NCBI RefSeq assembly: GCF_913063105.1
Contig: NZ_CAJXYQ010000017.1
Span: forward strand, 46,491 to 110,490
DNA: 64,000 bases
Direction of reading: 5' to 3'
Source: an uncultured Draconibacterium sp.
GTDB lineage: Bacteria; Bacteroidota; Bacteroidia; Bacteroidales; Prolixibacteraceae
In this document: one piece after another, positions 1 to 9,488 of the stretch
How the letters are laid out: the number at the start of each line of letters is the position of its first letter
Position numbering within the stretch: the stretch's first letter is position 1
The notes under the pieces: generated by a model
What the model was told of the DNA's origin: nothing
Database searches by the model: none
What the model saw: the letters and a program-made list of their open reading frames with translations, nothing else
Program-made: the position numbers and the translations under genes

Positions 1-1281
1 ATTATGATCCCTAAAGCTATTTTGGGTGTGCAGCGTGAAGCCAACAACAGCGGAAAATACGATCCAAACATCGACGCTTTCCAACGTATTGTTCCTGATG
101 AAATGACAGCCGACATTAAATACCTGATCAATCGTTCGAACCTTCGCCGCGAAGAAACTTCAAAAGATGAAGTTAGCGCTTTGGAAGCTTACACTAAAAA
201 AGCCAACGAAGAAGAACGTATCGACCTGAAAGATGTTGAAGTATCTGCTTATGCTTCTCCTGACGGAACAATCGATTTAAACACTGATCTTGCTGCAAAA
301 CGTAAAGAAACTTCTTCAGCATTTTTGGCAAAAAAATTAAAAGAAGCCGGTGTTGATGTGCAGTTGAAAACAAAATACACTCCTGAAGACTGGGACGGTT
401 TTAAAGCTTTGATGGAGCAATCAAACATCAAAGACAAAGAATTGATTCTTCGTGTACTTTCGATGTACAACGACCCTGAGGTTCGCGAGCGTGAAATCCG
501 TAACTTAAGTGTAACCTTTACCGAAGTTGCCGATGAAATTTTACCAGAATTACGCCGTGCCAAAATGACTACCAGCGTTGACCTGATTGGTAAAACCGAC
601 GAAGAATTGAAAGCAGCTGCCAAAGCCGATCCGGCTTCATTAAACCCTGCAGAATTACTCTACGCTGCTACTTTGTTCGAAGATCTTAACGAACAGCTTT
701 CAGTTTACAACGCATTTATGAAAGCCTATCCAAACGACTGGAGAGGGCCTAACAATGCCGGTTACGTAATGGTTCAGCAATACAAATATGCCGATGCCAA
801 GCCATTGTTTGAAAAAGCAGAGAAACTGGCTAACAACGAGCCTATCGTTAAAAACAATGTTGGTGCAACTACTTTAACTTCGGGCGATGTTGCAGGAGCT
901 GAAGCTCTTTTCGGAGCTGCTGCAGGTGCCGGCGATGCTGTAAACTACAACATGGGAATTGTAAGTGTTAAAAAAGCAGAGTACGACAAAGCTGTTCAGT
1001 ATTTCAACCGTTTTGCTGATGTAAACTCTGGTTTAGCAAAATTACTGGCCGGAAACAACAACGGTGCCGTAAAAGATTTCGACGCCTGTACGATTGAAGG
1101 TTGTTACATGACAGAATATTTCAAAGCTATTGTTGGTGCACGTACTGCAAAAGAAGGTTTATTGTTCGACAGCCTGAAAGCTGCTGTTGAGATGAACGCG
1201 AAATTGAAAGAAGTGGCCAAAACAGATATGGAATTCGCAAAATATTTCGACAATGCTAAATTTAAAGCTATTGTTGACTAA
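1..1281 (+). CDS. OmpA/TPR-type protein, 5' end outside the window
   Basis: The reading frame is open to the first base, so the N-terminus (probably an export signal) is cut off by the window edge. About 425 residues are visible. The segment around residues 75-120 contains a 'VSAYASPDG' stretch followed by a Lys/Ala-rich helix, which resembles the OmpA-like peptidoglycan-binding fold. After residue ~200 there are helical repeats typical of TPRs, with alternating Ala/Tyr/Asn positions. This suggests an envelope-associated scaffold protein. No catalytic motif is visible. A strong terminator follows within 25 bases, so it is the last gene of its transcript. The OmpA-like assignment is pattern recognition and only moderately certain. 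Confidence 0.7.
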   Translation: MMIPKAILGVQREANNSGKYDPNIDAFQRIVPDEMTADIKYLINRSNLRREETSKDEVSALEAYTKKANEEERIDLKDVEVSAYASPDGTIDLNTDLAAKRKETSSAFLAKKLKEAGVDVQLKTKYTPEDWDGFKALMEQSNIKDKELILRVLSMYNDPEVREREIRNLSVTFTEVADEILPELRRAKMTTSVDLIGKTDEELKAAAKADPASLNPAELLYAATLFEDLNEQLSVYNAFMKAYPNDWRGPNNAGYVMVQQYKYADAKPLFEKAEKLANNEPIVKNNVGATTLTSGDVAGAEALFGAAAGAGDAVNYNMGIVSVKKAEYDKAVQYFNRFADVNSGLAKLLAGNNNGAVKDFDACTIEGCYMTEYFKAIVGARTAKEGLLFDSLKAAVEMNAKLKEVAKTDMEFAKYFDNAKFKAIVD

Positions 1282-1302
1282 TTAAGTTGTGATAAACTTA
1301 CC

Positions 1303-1334
1303 AAAAGGGCGGTCGTTTGACCGCCCTTTTTTTG
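1303..1334 (+). terminator. Rho-independent terminator
   Basis: A perfect stem GGGCGGTC (1307-1314) / GACCGCCC (1319-1326) with a GTTT loop and an immediate run of T. It ends the transcript of the OmpA/TPR gene. Confidence 0.93.
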
Positions 1335-1423
1335 TGCCAGTTCATGATAAAACCTCTTTTTTAATCCCATTGAAAACCTTATTTTTCAGGTTTTGTTATA
1401 AATGTGAAATTCATTAAAAAGTT

Positions 1424-2794
1424 ATGGAATACATTAATAAATACATTGAAGAAAACAAAGACCGGTTTCTGGAAGAATTGTTTGGATTAATCCGCATTCC
1501 GTCGATTAGTTCGATAGCTGACCACAAACCAGACATGCTTAAAGCAGCCGAGTACTGGAAAAAGACCTTACTGGAAGCAGGTGCCGACAAAGCCGAAATT
1601 TTTGAAACTGCCGGAAACCCAGTTACCTATGCTGAAAAAATTATCGATCGTGCCCTGCCAACCGTTTTGGTGTACGGACACATGGATGTTATGCCGGTTG
1701 ATCCCATTGAGTTATGGGACTCGCCACCCTTTGAGCCGGAAATCCGCGATGGAAAAATATGGGCACGTGGTGCCGACGACGATAAAGGCCAGGGAATGAT
1801 GCATGCTAAAGCTTTCGAACTGATGGTTAAAACCAATACCCTGCCCTGCAACGTAAAATTTATGATTGAAGGTGAAGAGGAAATCGGATCGCCAAACCTC
1901 GGACAGTGGTGCGAACAAAACAAAGAGATGCTGAAAGCGGACATTATTCTCGTGTCTGACACATCAATGATTGCTGCCGACATTCCGTCGATAACCACCG
2001 GTTTGCGTGGTTTGGCCTACTGGCAGGTAGAAGTTACCGGCCCCAACCGCGACCTGCACTCGGGCTTGTTTGGCGGGGCTGTTGCCAACCCAATTAACAC
2101 CCTTTGCTCCATGATTGACCAAATGGTGGATGCAGATGGCAAAATTACCATTCCCGGATTTTACGATACGGTGCAGGAAGTTTCTGCCGAAGAACGTGCC
2201 CTGCTGGCCGAAGCCCCTTTTGATGTGGAAGCCTACAAAAAAGCCATTGCCGTTGACGAACTAAAAGGTGAAAAAGGCTTTACGCCAGGCGAACACACCG
2301 GTATTCGCCCATCGTTTGATGTATGTGGCATTTGGGGCGGTTACACCGGCGAAGGAGCCAAAACCGTGTTGCCATCAAAGGCTTTTGCAAAAATATCATC
2401 GCGTTTGGTTCCCGATCAGGAACACGAAAAAATAGCTGTACTTTTTAAAGAACATTTTGAAAGCATTGCACCAAAATCGGTAAAAGTTGAGGTTACCTAT
2501 TTGCACGGAGGCCCTGCCTATGTTTGCCCCATTGATATTCCGGCCTACAAAGCAGCCGAAAAAGCTTACACCGACACCTTTGGCAAACGCCCGGTGCCGG
2601 TTCGCTCAGGAGGTAGTATTCCTATCATCTCTACTTTCGAGAAAGTGCTTGGAATTAAGTCGGTATTAATGGGCTTTGGACTGGAGTCTGATGCCATTCA
2701 CTCGCCCAACGAAAATTACCCATTGGCACAGTTTTACAAAGGAATTGAAACCATTCCGTTGTTTTATAAGCATTACGTGGAACTAATGAAATAA
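1424..2794 (+). CDS. M20 family dipeptidase
   Basis: A 456-residue zinc peptidase of the M20/CNDP-like dipeptidase family, expected to split dipeptides or short peptides in the cytoplasm. The metal and catalytic motifs are in order: YGHMDV (H86, D88), RGADDDKG (bridging Asp near D119), GEEEIGS (catalytic Glu near E151/E152), and a late 'HSPNENY' containing the last His ligand. Family length is usually 450-470, so the gene is full length. There is no signal peptide. It is a single gene, bounded by terminators on both sides. The exact peptide substrate cannot be read from sequence. Confidence 0.93.
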   Translation: MEYINKYIEENKDRFLEELFGLIRIPSISSIADHKPDMLKAAEYWKKTLLEAGADKAEIFETAGNPVTYAEKIIDRALPTVLVYGHMDVMPVDPIELWDSPPFEPEIRDGKIWARGADDDKGQGMMHAKAFELMVKTNTLPCNVKFMIEGEEEIGSPNLGQWCEQNKEMLKADIILVSDTSMIAADIPSITTGLRGLAYWQVEVTGPNRDLHSGLFGGAVANPINTLCSMIDQMVDADGKITIPGFYDTVQEVSAEERALLAEAPFDVEAYKKAIAVDELKGEKGFTPGEHTGIRPSFDVCGIWGGYTGEGAKTVLPSKAFAKISSRLVPDQEHEKIAVLFKEHFESIAPKSVKVEVTYLHGGPAYVCPIDIPAYKAAEKAYTDTFGKRPVPVRSGGSIPIISTFEKVLGIKSVLMGFGLESDAIHSPNENYPLAQFYKGIETIPLFYKHYVELMK

Positions 2795-2806
2795 GCAAAA
2801 TAACTT

Positions 2807-2841
2807 AAGCGGGTGCTGTTTGATGCAGCGCCCGCTTTTTT
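2807..2841 (+). terminator. Rho-independent terminator
   Basis: Stem AAGCGGGTGCTG (2807-2818) pairs with CAGCGCCCGCTT (2826-2837) with one G-U pair, then T residues. It ends the dipeptidase transcript. It also rules out a TTG start at 2820 for the next gene, because that codon would lie in the hairpin loop. Confidence 0.88.
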
Positions 2842-2867
2842 ATTCCTTTATTCCCAAACAAAAAACC

Positions 2868-4286
2868 ATGCAAAAACTAATTCTTGTTTTTTTTGCGGCC
2901 CTGCTCCTGTTCTCGTGTTCAAAAACAGACCAACCCAACTTTGTTTTTATTTTGGTTGACGACCTTGGCTGGGCCGATGTGCAATGCAATTACCCTGAAA
3001 GTTTTTACCACACACCAAACATCAACCAGCTTGCCAAAAATGGGGTACGCTTTACCAATGCCTACTCGGCCAACCCGGTTTGCAGTCCAACACGGGCTGC
3101 CATACTTACCGGCAAGCATCCCAACCGCGTAAATATTACCGACTGGATTCCGGGGCTCGACCCAAAGATGAAGCCTTTACGCGGCCCGCAGGACGGAACA
3201 GAACTGGCCCTGGAGGAACTAACCATTGCCGAAAAGCTAAAAGAAAAAGGATACCATACCTGTTTTGTGGGGAAATGGCATTTAGGCGATGACGGATTTT
3301 TCCCGGAAGACCAGGGCTTCGACATCAATATTGGCGGACACCACAAAGGAAGTCCGCCGGGAGGTTATTATTCGCCTTACAAAAATCCCAAACTAAAAGA
3401 CGGCCCTGAGGGGGAGTACCTTCCTGAACGATTAACCACCGAGGGCATTAATTTTATTAAAAAGAACAAACGGAAACCTTTTTTCCTGTACCTTTCGTTT
3501 TATACGGTTCATACACCTATCCAGGCAGCCAATAGCTACATTAAAAAATACAACGCGCAACGAGAGCAGCTCCAATCGGATGAAATTCCCTATAAGAAAG
3601 AAGGCGATGGCTGGACAAAGCTGGTACAGGAAAATGCGGCTTATGCCTCGATGGTAGCTGCCATGGACGTGAATGTTGGGCGCCTTTTAAAAACACTGGA
3701 AGAACAGGAATTATCAGACAATACCTGGGTAATTTTTACCAGCGATAATGGCGGGCTTTCTACCCTGACACGAAAAAATGCGCCTACCAACAATGGCCCG
3801 CTTAGGGCAGGTAAAGGCTGGTGTTACGAGGGCGGCATACGCGTGCCGCTAATTATTGCCGGCCCGGAACTGGCTTCTCCCGGCAGGAAAGAAGATAAGC
3901 CGGTAATCAGCATGGACTATTTTACAACTATTTTAAATCTTGCAGAAGTAACACATGAAGCTAATGATGGCCAAAATCTGGTACCGTTACTTACAGCAAA
4001 CAGTACTTTTGAACGCGATGAATTATTTTGGCACTACCCCCACTACCACGGGAGTGCATGGAAACCCGGTTCGGCTTTGCGCAAAGGCAACTGGAAACTG
4101 GTGGTACATTACGAAGATGAAAGAACAGAGCTGTTTAACCTTGCCGAAGATCCGGGTGAAACAACCAATTTAGCAGCTGAATTCCCGGAAAAAACGCAAA
4201 CATTAAAAAGTTTACTTGATGCAAAACTACACGCCTCAAATGCAAGGTTTCCTGTTCGCAATCCCGATTACGATCCAAGGGACTAA
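2868..4286 (+). CDS. Lipoprotein sulfatase (arylsulfatase/alkaline phosphatase fold)
   Basis: A sulfatase of about 472 residues that should remove sulfate esters from sugars or glycans outside the cytoplasm. I start it at ATG 2868, which gives a clean lipoprotein signal ending in LFSC (Cys17); the frame extends upstream only into the preceding terminator. The key motif is C-S-P-T-R at residues 72-76: this Cys is the one converted to formylglycine. The metal Asp pair is at D31/D32, and later motifs include GKWHLG and SDNGG. A separate formylglycine-generating enzyme is needed but is not in this window. The nearby fucosidase suggests use of sulfated fucose-containing polysaccharides. Substrate specificity is inference. 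Confidence 0.93.
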   Translation: MQKLILVFFAALLLFSCSKTDQPNFVFILVDDLGWADVQCNYPESFYHTPNINQLAKNGVRFTNAYSANPVCSPTRAAILTGKHPNRVNITDWIPGLDPKMKPLRGPQDGTELALEELTIAEKLKEKGYHTCFVGKWHLGDDGFFPEDQGFDINIGGHHKGSPPGGYYSPYKNPKLKDGPEGEYLPERLTTEGINFIKKNKRKPFFLYLSFYTVHTPIQAANSYIKKYNAQREQLQSDEIPYKKEGDGWTKLVQENAAYASMVAAMDVNVGRLLKTLEEQELSDNTWVIFTSDNGGLSTLTRKNAPTNNGPLRAGKGWCYEGGIRVPLIIAGPELASPGRKEDKPVISMDYFTTILNLAEVTHEANDGQNLVPLLTANSTFERDELFWHYPHYHGSAWKPGSALRKGNWKLVVHYEDERTELFNLAEDPGETTNLAAEFPEKTQTLKSLLDAKLHASNARFPVRNPDYDPRD

Positions 4287-4300
4287 TTAACGGGGAGTTC

Positions 4301-4341
4301 AAAAAAAGCCTCCATCTTCTCAGAGATGAAGGCTTTTTTAT
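4301..4341. terminator. Bidirectional terminator between convergent genes
   Basis: Stem AGCCTCCATCT / AGATGAAGGCT (one mismatch) flanked by A-rich sequence on the left and T-rich on the right, so it can work on both strands. It separates the convergent sulfatase and endonuclease/phosphatase-like genes. Confidence 0.85.
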
Positions 4342-4356
4342 TTGAGGCTTTTGACT

Positions 4357-5373
4357 TTATATCTCGATGATAACCGATACCGGATGATGATCGGAAGCAT
4401 GTTTATACTTACTCCATATTTTTCCGTTTTCCATATCCGTGTGTACCTGTGCATCTTTCACCCAGTTTTCAATTTGGCGCGAATACAAAACATGGTCGAT
4501 CCACACCTTGCGATAGGTGCCAAAAAGCGGGTCTTTAAACGTTGTTGTAAACATTGACGAAAAATCCAGTTCGTCCTGATCTTTTTCTTTTAGCACATCA
4601 AACAAGGCATTCCCCAGGGCAAACTGTGGCCTCCAAATAGTTCCCATCAGTTTTTCGATAGCACTGCCCAGCAATTTACGTTCTGCCGCATCAAAACCCG
4701 GTCCGTCGTTAATATCGCCACATACCACCAAAGGAATATTTTTGGTATCTGCCGACTTAAAATATGGTGTTATAAAAGCATCGCGGAGGTGTACAGCCTG
4801 AGCGATGAGTTTTTTCCGGTTGGCCACCGATTTGTCCCACCAGGCGCCCCACTCCAAAGCCTGAAAAATACCTTTGCTTTTCAAATGCAAACCCAGCATC
4901 CTGAACTGTTTCCCATTGGCCAGGTTTAGTTGTACATAACTTGGAATACGTTCAAATTTGTATTTCTCCACAATACCGTCGTCTTCAGTATCAAACTCAA
5001 AAGGCAGAAACGATTCGATGGCATTCCCCTCGAAAAAGGTAAAGGGTTCAGCCGCAAATTTGCCGGTATCAATACGAACGGCTCCTCCGTTATTTTGCGA
5101 GCTGCCTTTTGTTTTTTGCAAAAAAGCTTTCCATTCGCCTTCCACATCGGTATCAAAAAACAGTTGCAACTCCTCTACGTCCGAGGGGCCTTCAATAACG
5201 GACACCACATCCGGCTGTATTTCGTTAATCACTCCGGAAAGGTCGTTTCTGCGTTGTTTTACTGTTGACGATTTTGTGTGAAAAGGTTTAACATCATCTG
5301 CTTTATAAACATGCTCAGCTGTGAATAAATCGTTCATCCACTCCATGTTCCAGTTTAATAATTTAATTTCCAT
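4357..5373 (-). CDS. Endonuclease/exonuclease/phosphatase family protein
   Basis: A 338-residue protein of the EEP superfamily (Mg-dependent phosphodiesterases). Visible motifs are LLNWNMEW near the N-terminus (metal Asn), a Glu in 'VSVIEG', GDINDGPG in the middle (catalytic Asp/Asn) and SDHHPV at the C-terminus (Asp-His pair). No signal peptide is present, so it is probably cytoplasmic. The family covers nucleases, phosphoinositide and sphingomyelin phosphatases, and the substrate here cannot be told. It lies 158 bp downstream of the fucosidase on the same strand; co-transcription is possible but not shown. Confidence 0.87.
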   Translation of the reverse strand: MEIKLLNWNMEWMNDLFTAEHVYKADDVKPFHTKSSTVKQRRNDLSGVINEIQPDVVSVIEGPSDVEELQLFFDTDVEGEWKAFLQKTKGSSQNNGGAVRIDTGKFAAEPFTFFEGNAIESFLPFEFDTEDDGIVEKYKFERIPSYVQLNLANGKQFRMLGLHLKSKGIFQALEWGAWWDKSVANRKKLIAQAVHLRDAFITPYFKSADTKNIPLVVCGDINDGPGFDAAERKLLGSAIEKLMGTIWRPQFALGNALFDVLKEKDQDELDFSSMFTTTFKDPLFGTYRKVWIDHVLYSRQIENWVKDAQVHTDMENGKIWSKYKHASDHHPVSVIIEI

Positions 5374-5531
5374 TGTTTTTGGGATTTAAGAATTTATTTA
5401 ATGGTTCTACAAGTTAGAACCTTGGCCGGAGAAAAACAATGGTTTAAAGCTTTTTATGTTGGCTGAAAATGGAGCAAATCTTTAAGCAATGGCATTGGCG
5501 TCGCTGTACATTTGGCTTCTTTAATCTTAAA

Positions 5532-7292
5532 CTACAATTTTATCAACTCCAAATACATTAACTGTTTATTGCCCGCCGTATTACCTGCTGACTGCAATGA
5601 AATTGATTTTTCGCCACTTTCCCCAATTTCGATTTGGCCCAAATTAACCAGTTCATAATCTTCTCCTGTAGAGTCAATTTCAATATCCACTTTCTGCTCA
5701 CCCAGCTTAACGGCTAATTCAGCTTTTTCGGCGCTCCACATCAGGGCTTCCATGCGGTATTTTCCCGGTTCAGCATCAAATATCCACTCCAGCCGCGCAC
5801 GTTTATCCACCCAATTGGCAATTACCGATTCTGATCCGCTACCTTTTAAAACGGCATGCTCGCCGTACCCAGGATTGTAAATGTCGGCAAAATCGGCCGG
5901 CAATAATATGCTGCCTTCTTTTAATCGGGGTTTATTGCTTACCACATTAATATCGCCTCTGATTTTCACCACAATAACCGTGTTTATTTCATCAAAAATT
6001 ACCGAGGGTGCATGCACATGCAAGTCGCCTTCTTCAAATTTCCAGGCAAAATGTTGTTTTGGGTTAGCTAGTAAATAAATATCGCGCACTTTGCCTTCCA
6101 GTCCGGGTACTTTTAACAGGCCATCTTTGGGCCAGTCGAACACATGCAGATACAATTTGGTAATACCTTTTTCTTTTTTTGTGGTGCAACGCCCCCAGGG
6201 CAATTTAAAAAACGGGCTGGCACTTGTTCCATAAATCGATTCACCGTTTTGTTGCATCCAGTGCCCCATTTCCTTTAACCGCTCGATGCTGGCTTTCGGG
6301 AATTCACCTGTGGCAGTTGGTCCAACATTCAACAAAAGGTTTCCGCCCTTGCTGGCAATATCTACCAACATTTTAATCAGCTCTTCGGTCGATTTCCAGT
6401 TTTCGTCGTACCACTTGTAGCCCCAGCTGGTGTTCATAGTCATACACACCTCCCAGTCGTAATCGAGCCCGGTTGGCGGCACATGCTGCTCGGGTGTTTG
6501 AAAATCGCCGGGCCACGGACGATACAAACGGTTATTGGTAATCAGGTTTGGATAATCGTTGGTAACTGCTTGCAATGCTTTGGCTGCTTCTTCGGTCATT
6601 CCACGTGGTGTATCCCACCACAAAATATCAAGTCCTCCATAGTTTTCCAGAATTTCTTTTACCTGCGGAACAGCTTTTCCGTTAATATAATTCATCAGCG
6701 GTTCGCGTTTCAAATCCGGGTCCCAATGCGGTTTTCCCTGTTCAATGTTCCAGTAGGTTCCGCCCGGCTCGTGCCAGTCTTGCGCCTGCGAATAATAAAA
6801 CCCAAGCCGAATTCCCTGCTTTTTACATTCTTCAGCCAGCTCTTTCAGTGGGTCACGATTAAAAGGTGTAGCATCTACAATATTGTACTTACTGGCTTTT
6901 GAATGAAACATCGCAAAACCATCGTGATGTTTCGAGGTAATAACAATGTATTTCATCCCGGCATATTTAGCCAGTTTCACCCAGGCCTCGGCATCGTATT
7001 TTTCAGGATTAAAGTTTTTGGCCAGTTTTTCATATTCCTTTACCGGAATTTCGGCACGGGCCATTATCCATTCGCTAATCCCGTTCACGCGTTCGCCTTT
7101 CCACTCGCCAGCCGGATCGGCATACAATCCCCAGTGGATAAACATTCCGAAACGGGCTTCGCGCCACCATTCCATTTTCTCATCTTGTGCCAATTGTTCA
7201 GCACTTTTTTCAGGTTGTTGCGCTGGTTTTGGTTGGCACGAAACAAACAGCAAGGCGGCTAAGAAAATTACGAATAATCGATTCATGATCAT
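5532..7292 (-). CDS. GH29 alpha-L-fucosidase (lipoprotein)
   Basis: A 586-residue enzyme that releases alpha-linked L-fucose from glycans. The N-terminus is a lipoprotein signal (hydrophobic stretch then FVSC, Cys19), so it is probably anchored to an envelope membrane. The GH29 domain follows at about 38-370: FGMFIHWG (48-55), TSKHHDGFAMF (119-129) and DILWWDTP (222-229), where D227 fits the nucleophile. The remaining C-terminal part, with a further beta-rich region, probably aids binding. An ATG six bases inside (7286) could also be the start. It sits near a sulfatase, consistent with fucoidan-like or mucin-like substrates, although no SusC/D pair is present here. Confidence 0.95.
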   Translation of the reverse strand: MIMNRLFVIFLAALLFVSCQPKPAQQPEKSAEQLAQDEKMEWWREARFGMFIHWGLYADPAGEWKGERVNGISEWIMARAEIPVKEYEKLAKNFNPEKYDAEAWVKLAKYAGMKYIVITSKHHDGFAMFHSKASKYNIVDATPFNRDPLKELAEECKKQGIRLGFYYSQAQDWHEPGGTYWNIEQGKPHWDPDLKREPLMNYINGKAVPQVKEILENYGGLDILWWDTPRGMTEEAAKALQAVTNDYPNLITNNRLYRPWPGDFQTPEQHVPPTGLDYDWEVCMTMNTSWGYKWYDENWKSTEELIKMLVDIASKGGNLLLNVGPTATGEFPKASIERLKEMGHWMQQNGESIYGTSASPFFKLPWGRCTTKKEKGITKLYLHVFDWPKDGLLKVPGLEGKVRDIYLLANPKQHFAWKFEEGDLHVHAPSVIFDEINTVIVVKIRGDINVVSNKPRLKEGSILLPADFADIYNPGYGEHAVLKGSGSESVIANWVDKRARLEWIFDAEPGKYRMEALMWSAEKAELAVKLGEQKVDIEIDSTGEDYELVNLGQIEIGESGEKSISLQSAGNTAGNKQLMYLELIKL

Positions 7293-7540
7293 AAGTTTAT
7301 CGTTTTATCTACTGGTATAAAGTTCGAAATAATTATTACAAAAACAGACCATTCGGACCGCTTTGTTCAAATTATTTCAATGTAGGTATGGCTTTACAAT
7401 ACAAGTTAGCTTCACTCATCTGCAAAACGTAATTATTTATCCCCTCAAAAAGCCCGTCTGTCTTAATAGCTTGTTAATGCCCGTCAGGTATTTTTAAGTT
7501 GAACAGAAATTTAGTTAATTAGCTTTTCATTTAAAAGAAA

Positions 7541-8323
7541 ATGACAAACAGAACTTGCCTTATTTTTTGCAACTGCGGCGCCGGTATTATTTCAGATGAA
7601 AAGAAAAAAGAACTGGCTGCAGCTTTTCAGCAACTTCCGCTTGATGTTTACGAGCTGCACGACCTGTGTGCTTTTTCGTTAAACGAAACAGATTTTTTAC
7701 ACGACCTTGAAAAAAAATACGATAAAAAGCTGATTGCCGCCTGCTACCCGCGAGCCATAAAAAATATGTTTGTTCAAAACCAGGTAAATCTCAGCAATTT
7801 CGAGGTAATTAATTTTCGTGAAGCTGATGCAGCTCTACTTACTGCCGAGATAGTTGAAAAAATAGAAAGCAGTCAAAAAGAAAACCGTTACGAAATAAAA
7901 AAAACAGGGCTTGATGTTCCGGCCTGGTACCCCATCATCGACCAATCGCGGTGTACACTGTGCGGACAATGCGCGCGTTTTTGCGTTTTTGGTGTTTATT
8001 CGTACAACAAAAAAAGCCTCGAGGTGGTGAATCCTTTATCGTGCAAAAACAACTGCCCGGCCTGCGGACGCACCTGCCCGGCATCGGCCATCATTTTTCC
8101 GCGGCTACCTGAGAACTCCACCTTATCGGGAGCCGAACCTGCAGAAAGCAATACAAGCACCAGCAACAATAAAAACAACAGCTTGTTTGTTATGCTAAAC
8201 GAACGCAACAATGCCCGTAGAAATATTTTCAGGCAAGGAGCTTTTCAACAAGCCGAACAAGAAAAAAAACAAGCCCTTGAGGAACTAAAAAACAGCTTAA
8301 AAAACAAAAAAGGGAATGCTTAA
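7541..8323 (+). CDS. HdrA-like N-domain plus two-cluster ferredoxin protein
   Basis: A 260-residue protein, first gene of the isoprenoid operon. Residues 1-105 contain 'FCNCGAGI' (C10, C12), C43 and 'LIAACYPRA' (C68), which resemble the N-terminal module of heterodisulfide reductase HdrA. Residues 138-179 hold two 4Fe-4S motifs: C138-x2-C141-x2-C144-x3-C148 and C168-x3-C172-x2-C175-x3-C179. The rest is a Ser/Asn-rich linker and a charged helix. It probably passes electrons to the neighbouring radical SAM enzyme; that role is inference. The stop overlaps the next start by 8 bases (ATGCTTAA), indicating translational coupling. No membrane segment is present. Confidence 0.82.
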   Translation: MTNRTCLIFCNCGAGIISDEKKKELAAAFQQLPLDVYELHDLCAFSLNETDFLHDLEKKYDKKLIAACYPRAIKNMFVQNQVNLSNFEVINFREADAALLTAEIVEKIESSQKENRYEIKKTGLDVPAWYPIIDQSRCTLCGQCARFCVFGVYSYNKKSLEVVNPLSCKNNCPACGRTCPASAIIFPRLPENSTLSGAEPAESNTSTSNNKNNSLFVMLNERNNARRNIFRQGAFQQAEQEKKQALEELKNSLKNKKGNA

Positions 8324-9488
8324 ACAGATTTTGAGAACAGATAAAAAATGCCTGTATAAATTTGCCTGGAATATGGGATTTAAGGGCGCTCGTGGCATTC
8401 AGCGTTTTCAGAAACGTTTGAAAAAGGGGGATTTTTTTCCTGCCTTTCATTTTATTTCAGTTACCGACGACTGTAACCTGAATTGCCAGGGCTGCTGGGT
8501 AACGCACAAAAAACAGAATGCCCGTATGTCGCCCGAAATGTTGGATTCCATCATCACCCAATCAAAAGCCAAAGGATCGTACTTTTTTGGCATACTGGGT
8601 GGCGAACCCCTGCTATACAAACCTCTCTTCGATGTTTTTGAGAAACACTCCGACTGCTATTTTCAGCTGTTTACCAACGGAACGTTACTGACAAAAGATA
8701 TTGCCGGGCAATTGCGCAAACTGGCCAATGTATCGCCACTTATAAGTTTTGAGGGAGATGTGGAAATTGCCGATGTGCGCCGTGGCGGAAAAAATGTGTA
8801 CAAAAAAGCCCAGGCCGCTATCGATCACTCAACCCAGGCAGGACTGGTAACCGGCGTAGCGATGAGTGTGTGCAAATCGAACCTCGAACTGGCTTTTTCT
8901 GATGAATTTATTCATTCGCTTATTAGTCGCGGGGTGTTGTATTTGTGGTACTACATATACCGTCCCGCCGGGCAAGATGCTAATGTTGAGCTCTGCCTTT
9001 CGGCTGAAGAAATTCAGGAACTTCGCCAGTTTATTGTTGACGCCCGCCGCAAATACAACATTGCCATTATTGATGCCTACTGGGACGAGAACGGCAAAGG
9101 TCTGTGTCCGGCAGCATCGGGCTTAAGTCACCACATCAATGCATCGGGCGATATTGAACCTTGTCCGGTAATTCAGTTTGCCACTAACAATGTTGCCGAT
9201 GGCGATTTGGAAAGCATTTATCGCAATTCAACCTTTTTAGCAGGCTTTAAAACAGAAATTCCAAAACTTACAACGGGCTGTGTTGTTATGGACAATCCGC
9301 AGTGGCTGGTTAATTATACACAACAAAATGCAGCAAAAGATACATCGGGAAGAGGAAACGAAGCCGAACGCCTGAGCCGCATGGCAGAAGTTTCCAGTCA
9401 TGGCTCGGCCAAAGAAATCAGGGAAAAAAGCTGGATGTATCGTTTTGCAAAAAAAAGGGCCTTTTTTGGATTTGGCGCCTATGGATAA
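8316..9488 (+). CDS. Radical SAM protein with SPASM-like C-terminus
   Basis: A 390-residue radical SAM enzyme. The cluster motif CNLNCQGC (C53, C57, C60) binds the 4Fe-4S used to cleave S-adenosylmethionine, and GGEPLL (95-100) is the SAM-contact motif. C-terminal Cys residues in 'GLCPAASG', 'EPCPV' and 'TTGCV' could bind an auxiliary cluster. Its reaction is unknown. Its position between a ferredoxin-like gene and the DUF116/isoprenyl synthase suggests modification of an isoprenoid or a partner protein. It overlaps both neighbours by 8 bases, so the genes are very likely translated together. The substrate cannot be inferred from sequence. Confidence 0.9.
   Translation: MLKQILRTDKKCLYKFAWNMGFKGARGIQRFQKRLKKGDFFPAFHFISVTDDCNLNCQGCWVTHKKQNARMSPEMLDSIITQSKAKGSYFFGILGGEPLLYKPLFDVFEKHSDCYFQLFTNGTLLTKDIAGQLRKLANVSPLISFEGDVEIADVRRGGKNVYKKAQAAIDHSTQAGLVTGVAMSVCKSNLELAFSDEFIHSLISRGVLYLWYYIYRPAGQDANVELCLSAEEIQELRQFIVDARRKYNIAIIDAYWDENGKGLCPAASGLSHHINASGDIEPCPVIQFATNNVADGDLESIYRNSTFLAGFKTEIPKLTTGCVVMDNPQWLVNYTQQNAAKDTSGRGNEAERLSRMAEVSSHGSAKEIREKSWMYRFAKKRAFFGFGAYG

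Noticed and set aside
7383..7392. TAGGTATGGC also found at 33561-33570
   Set aside because: Ten identical bases are expected by chance in 64 kb, and the surroundings differ.
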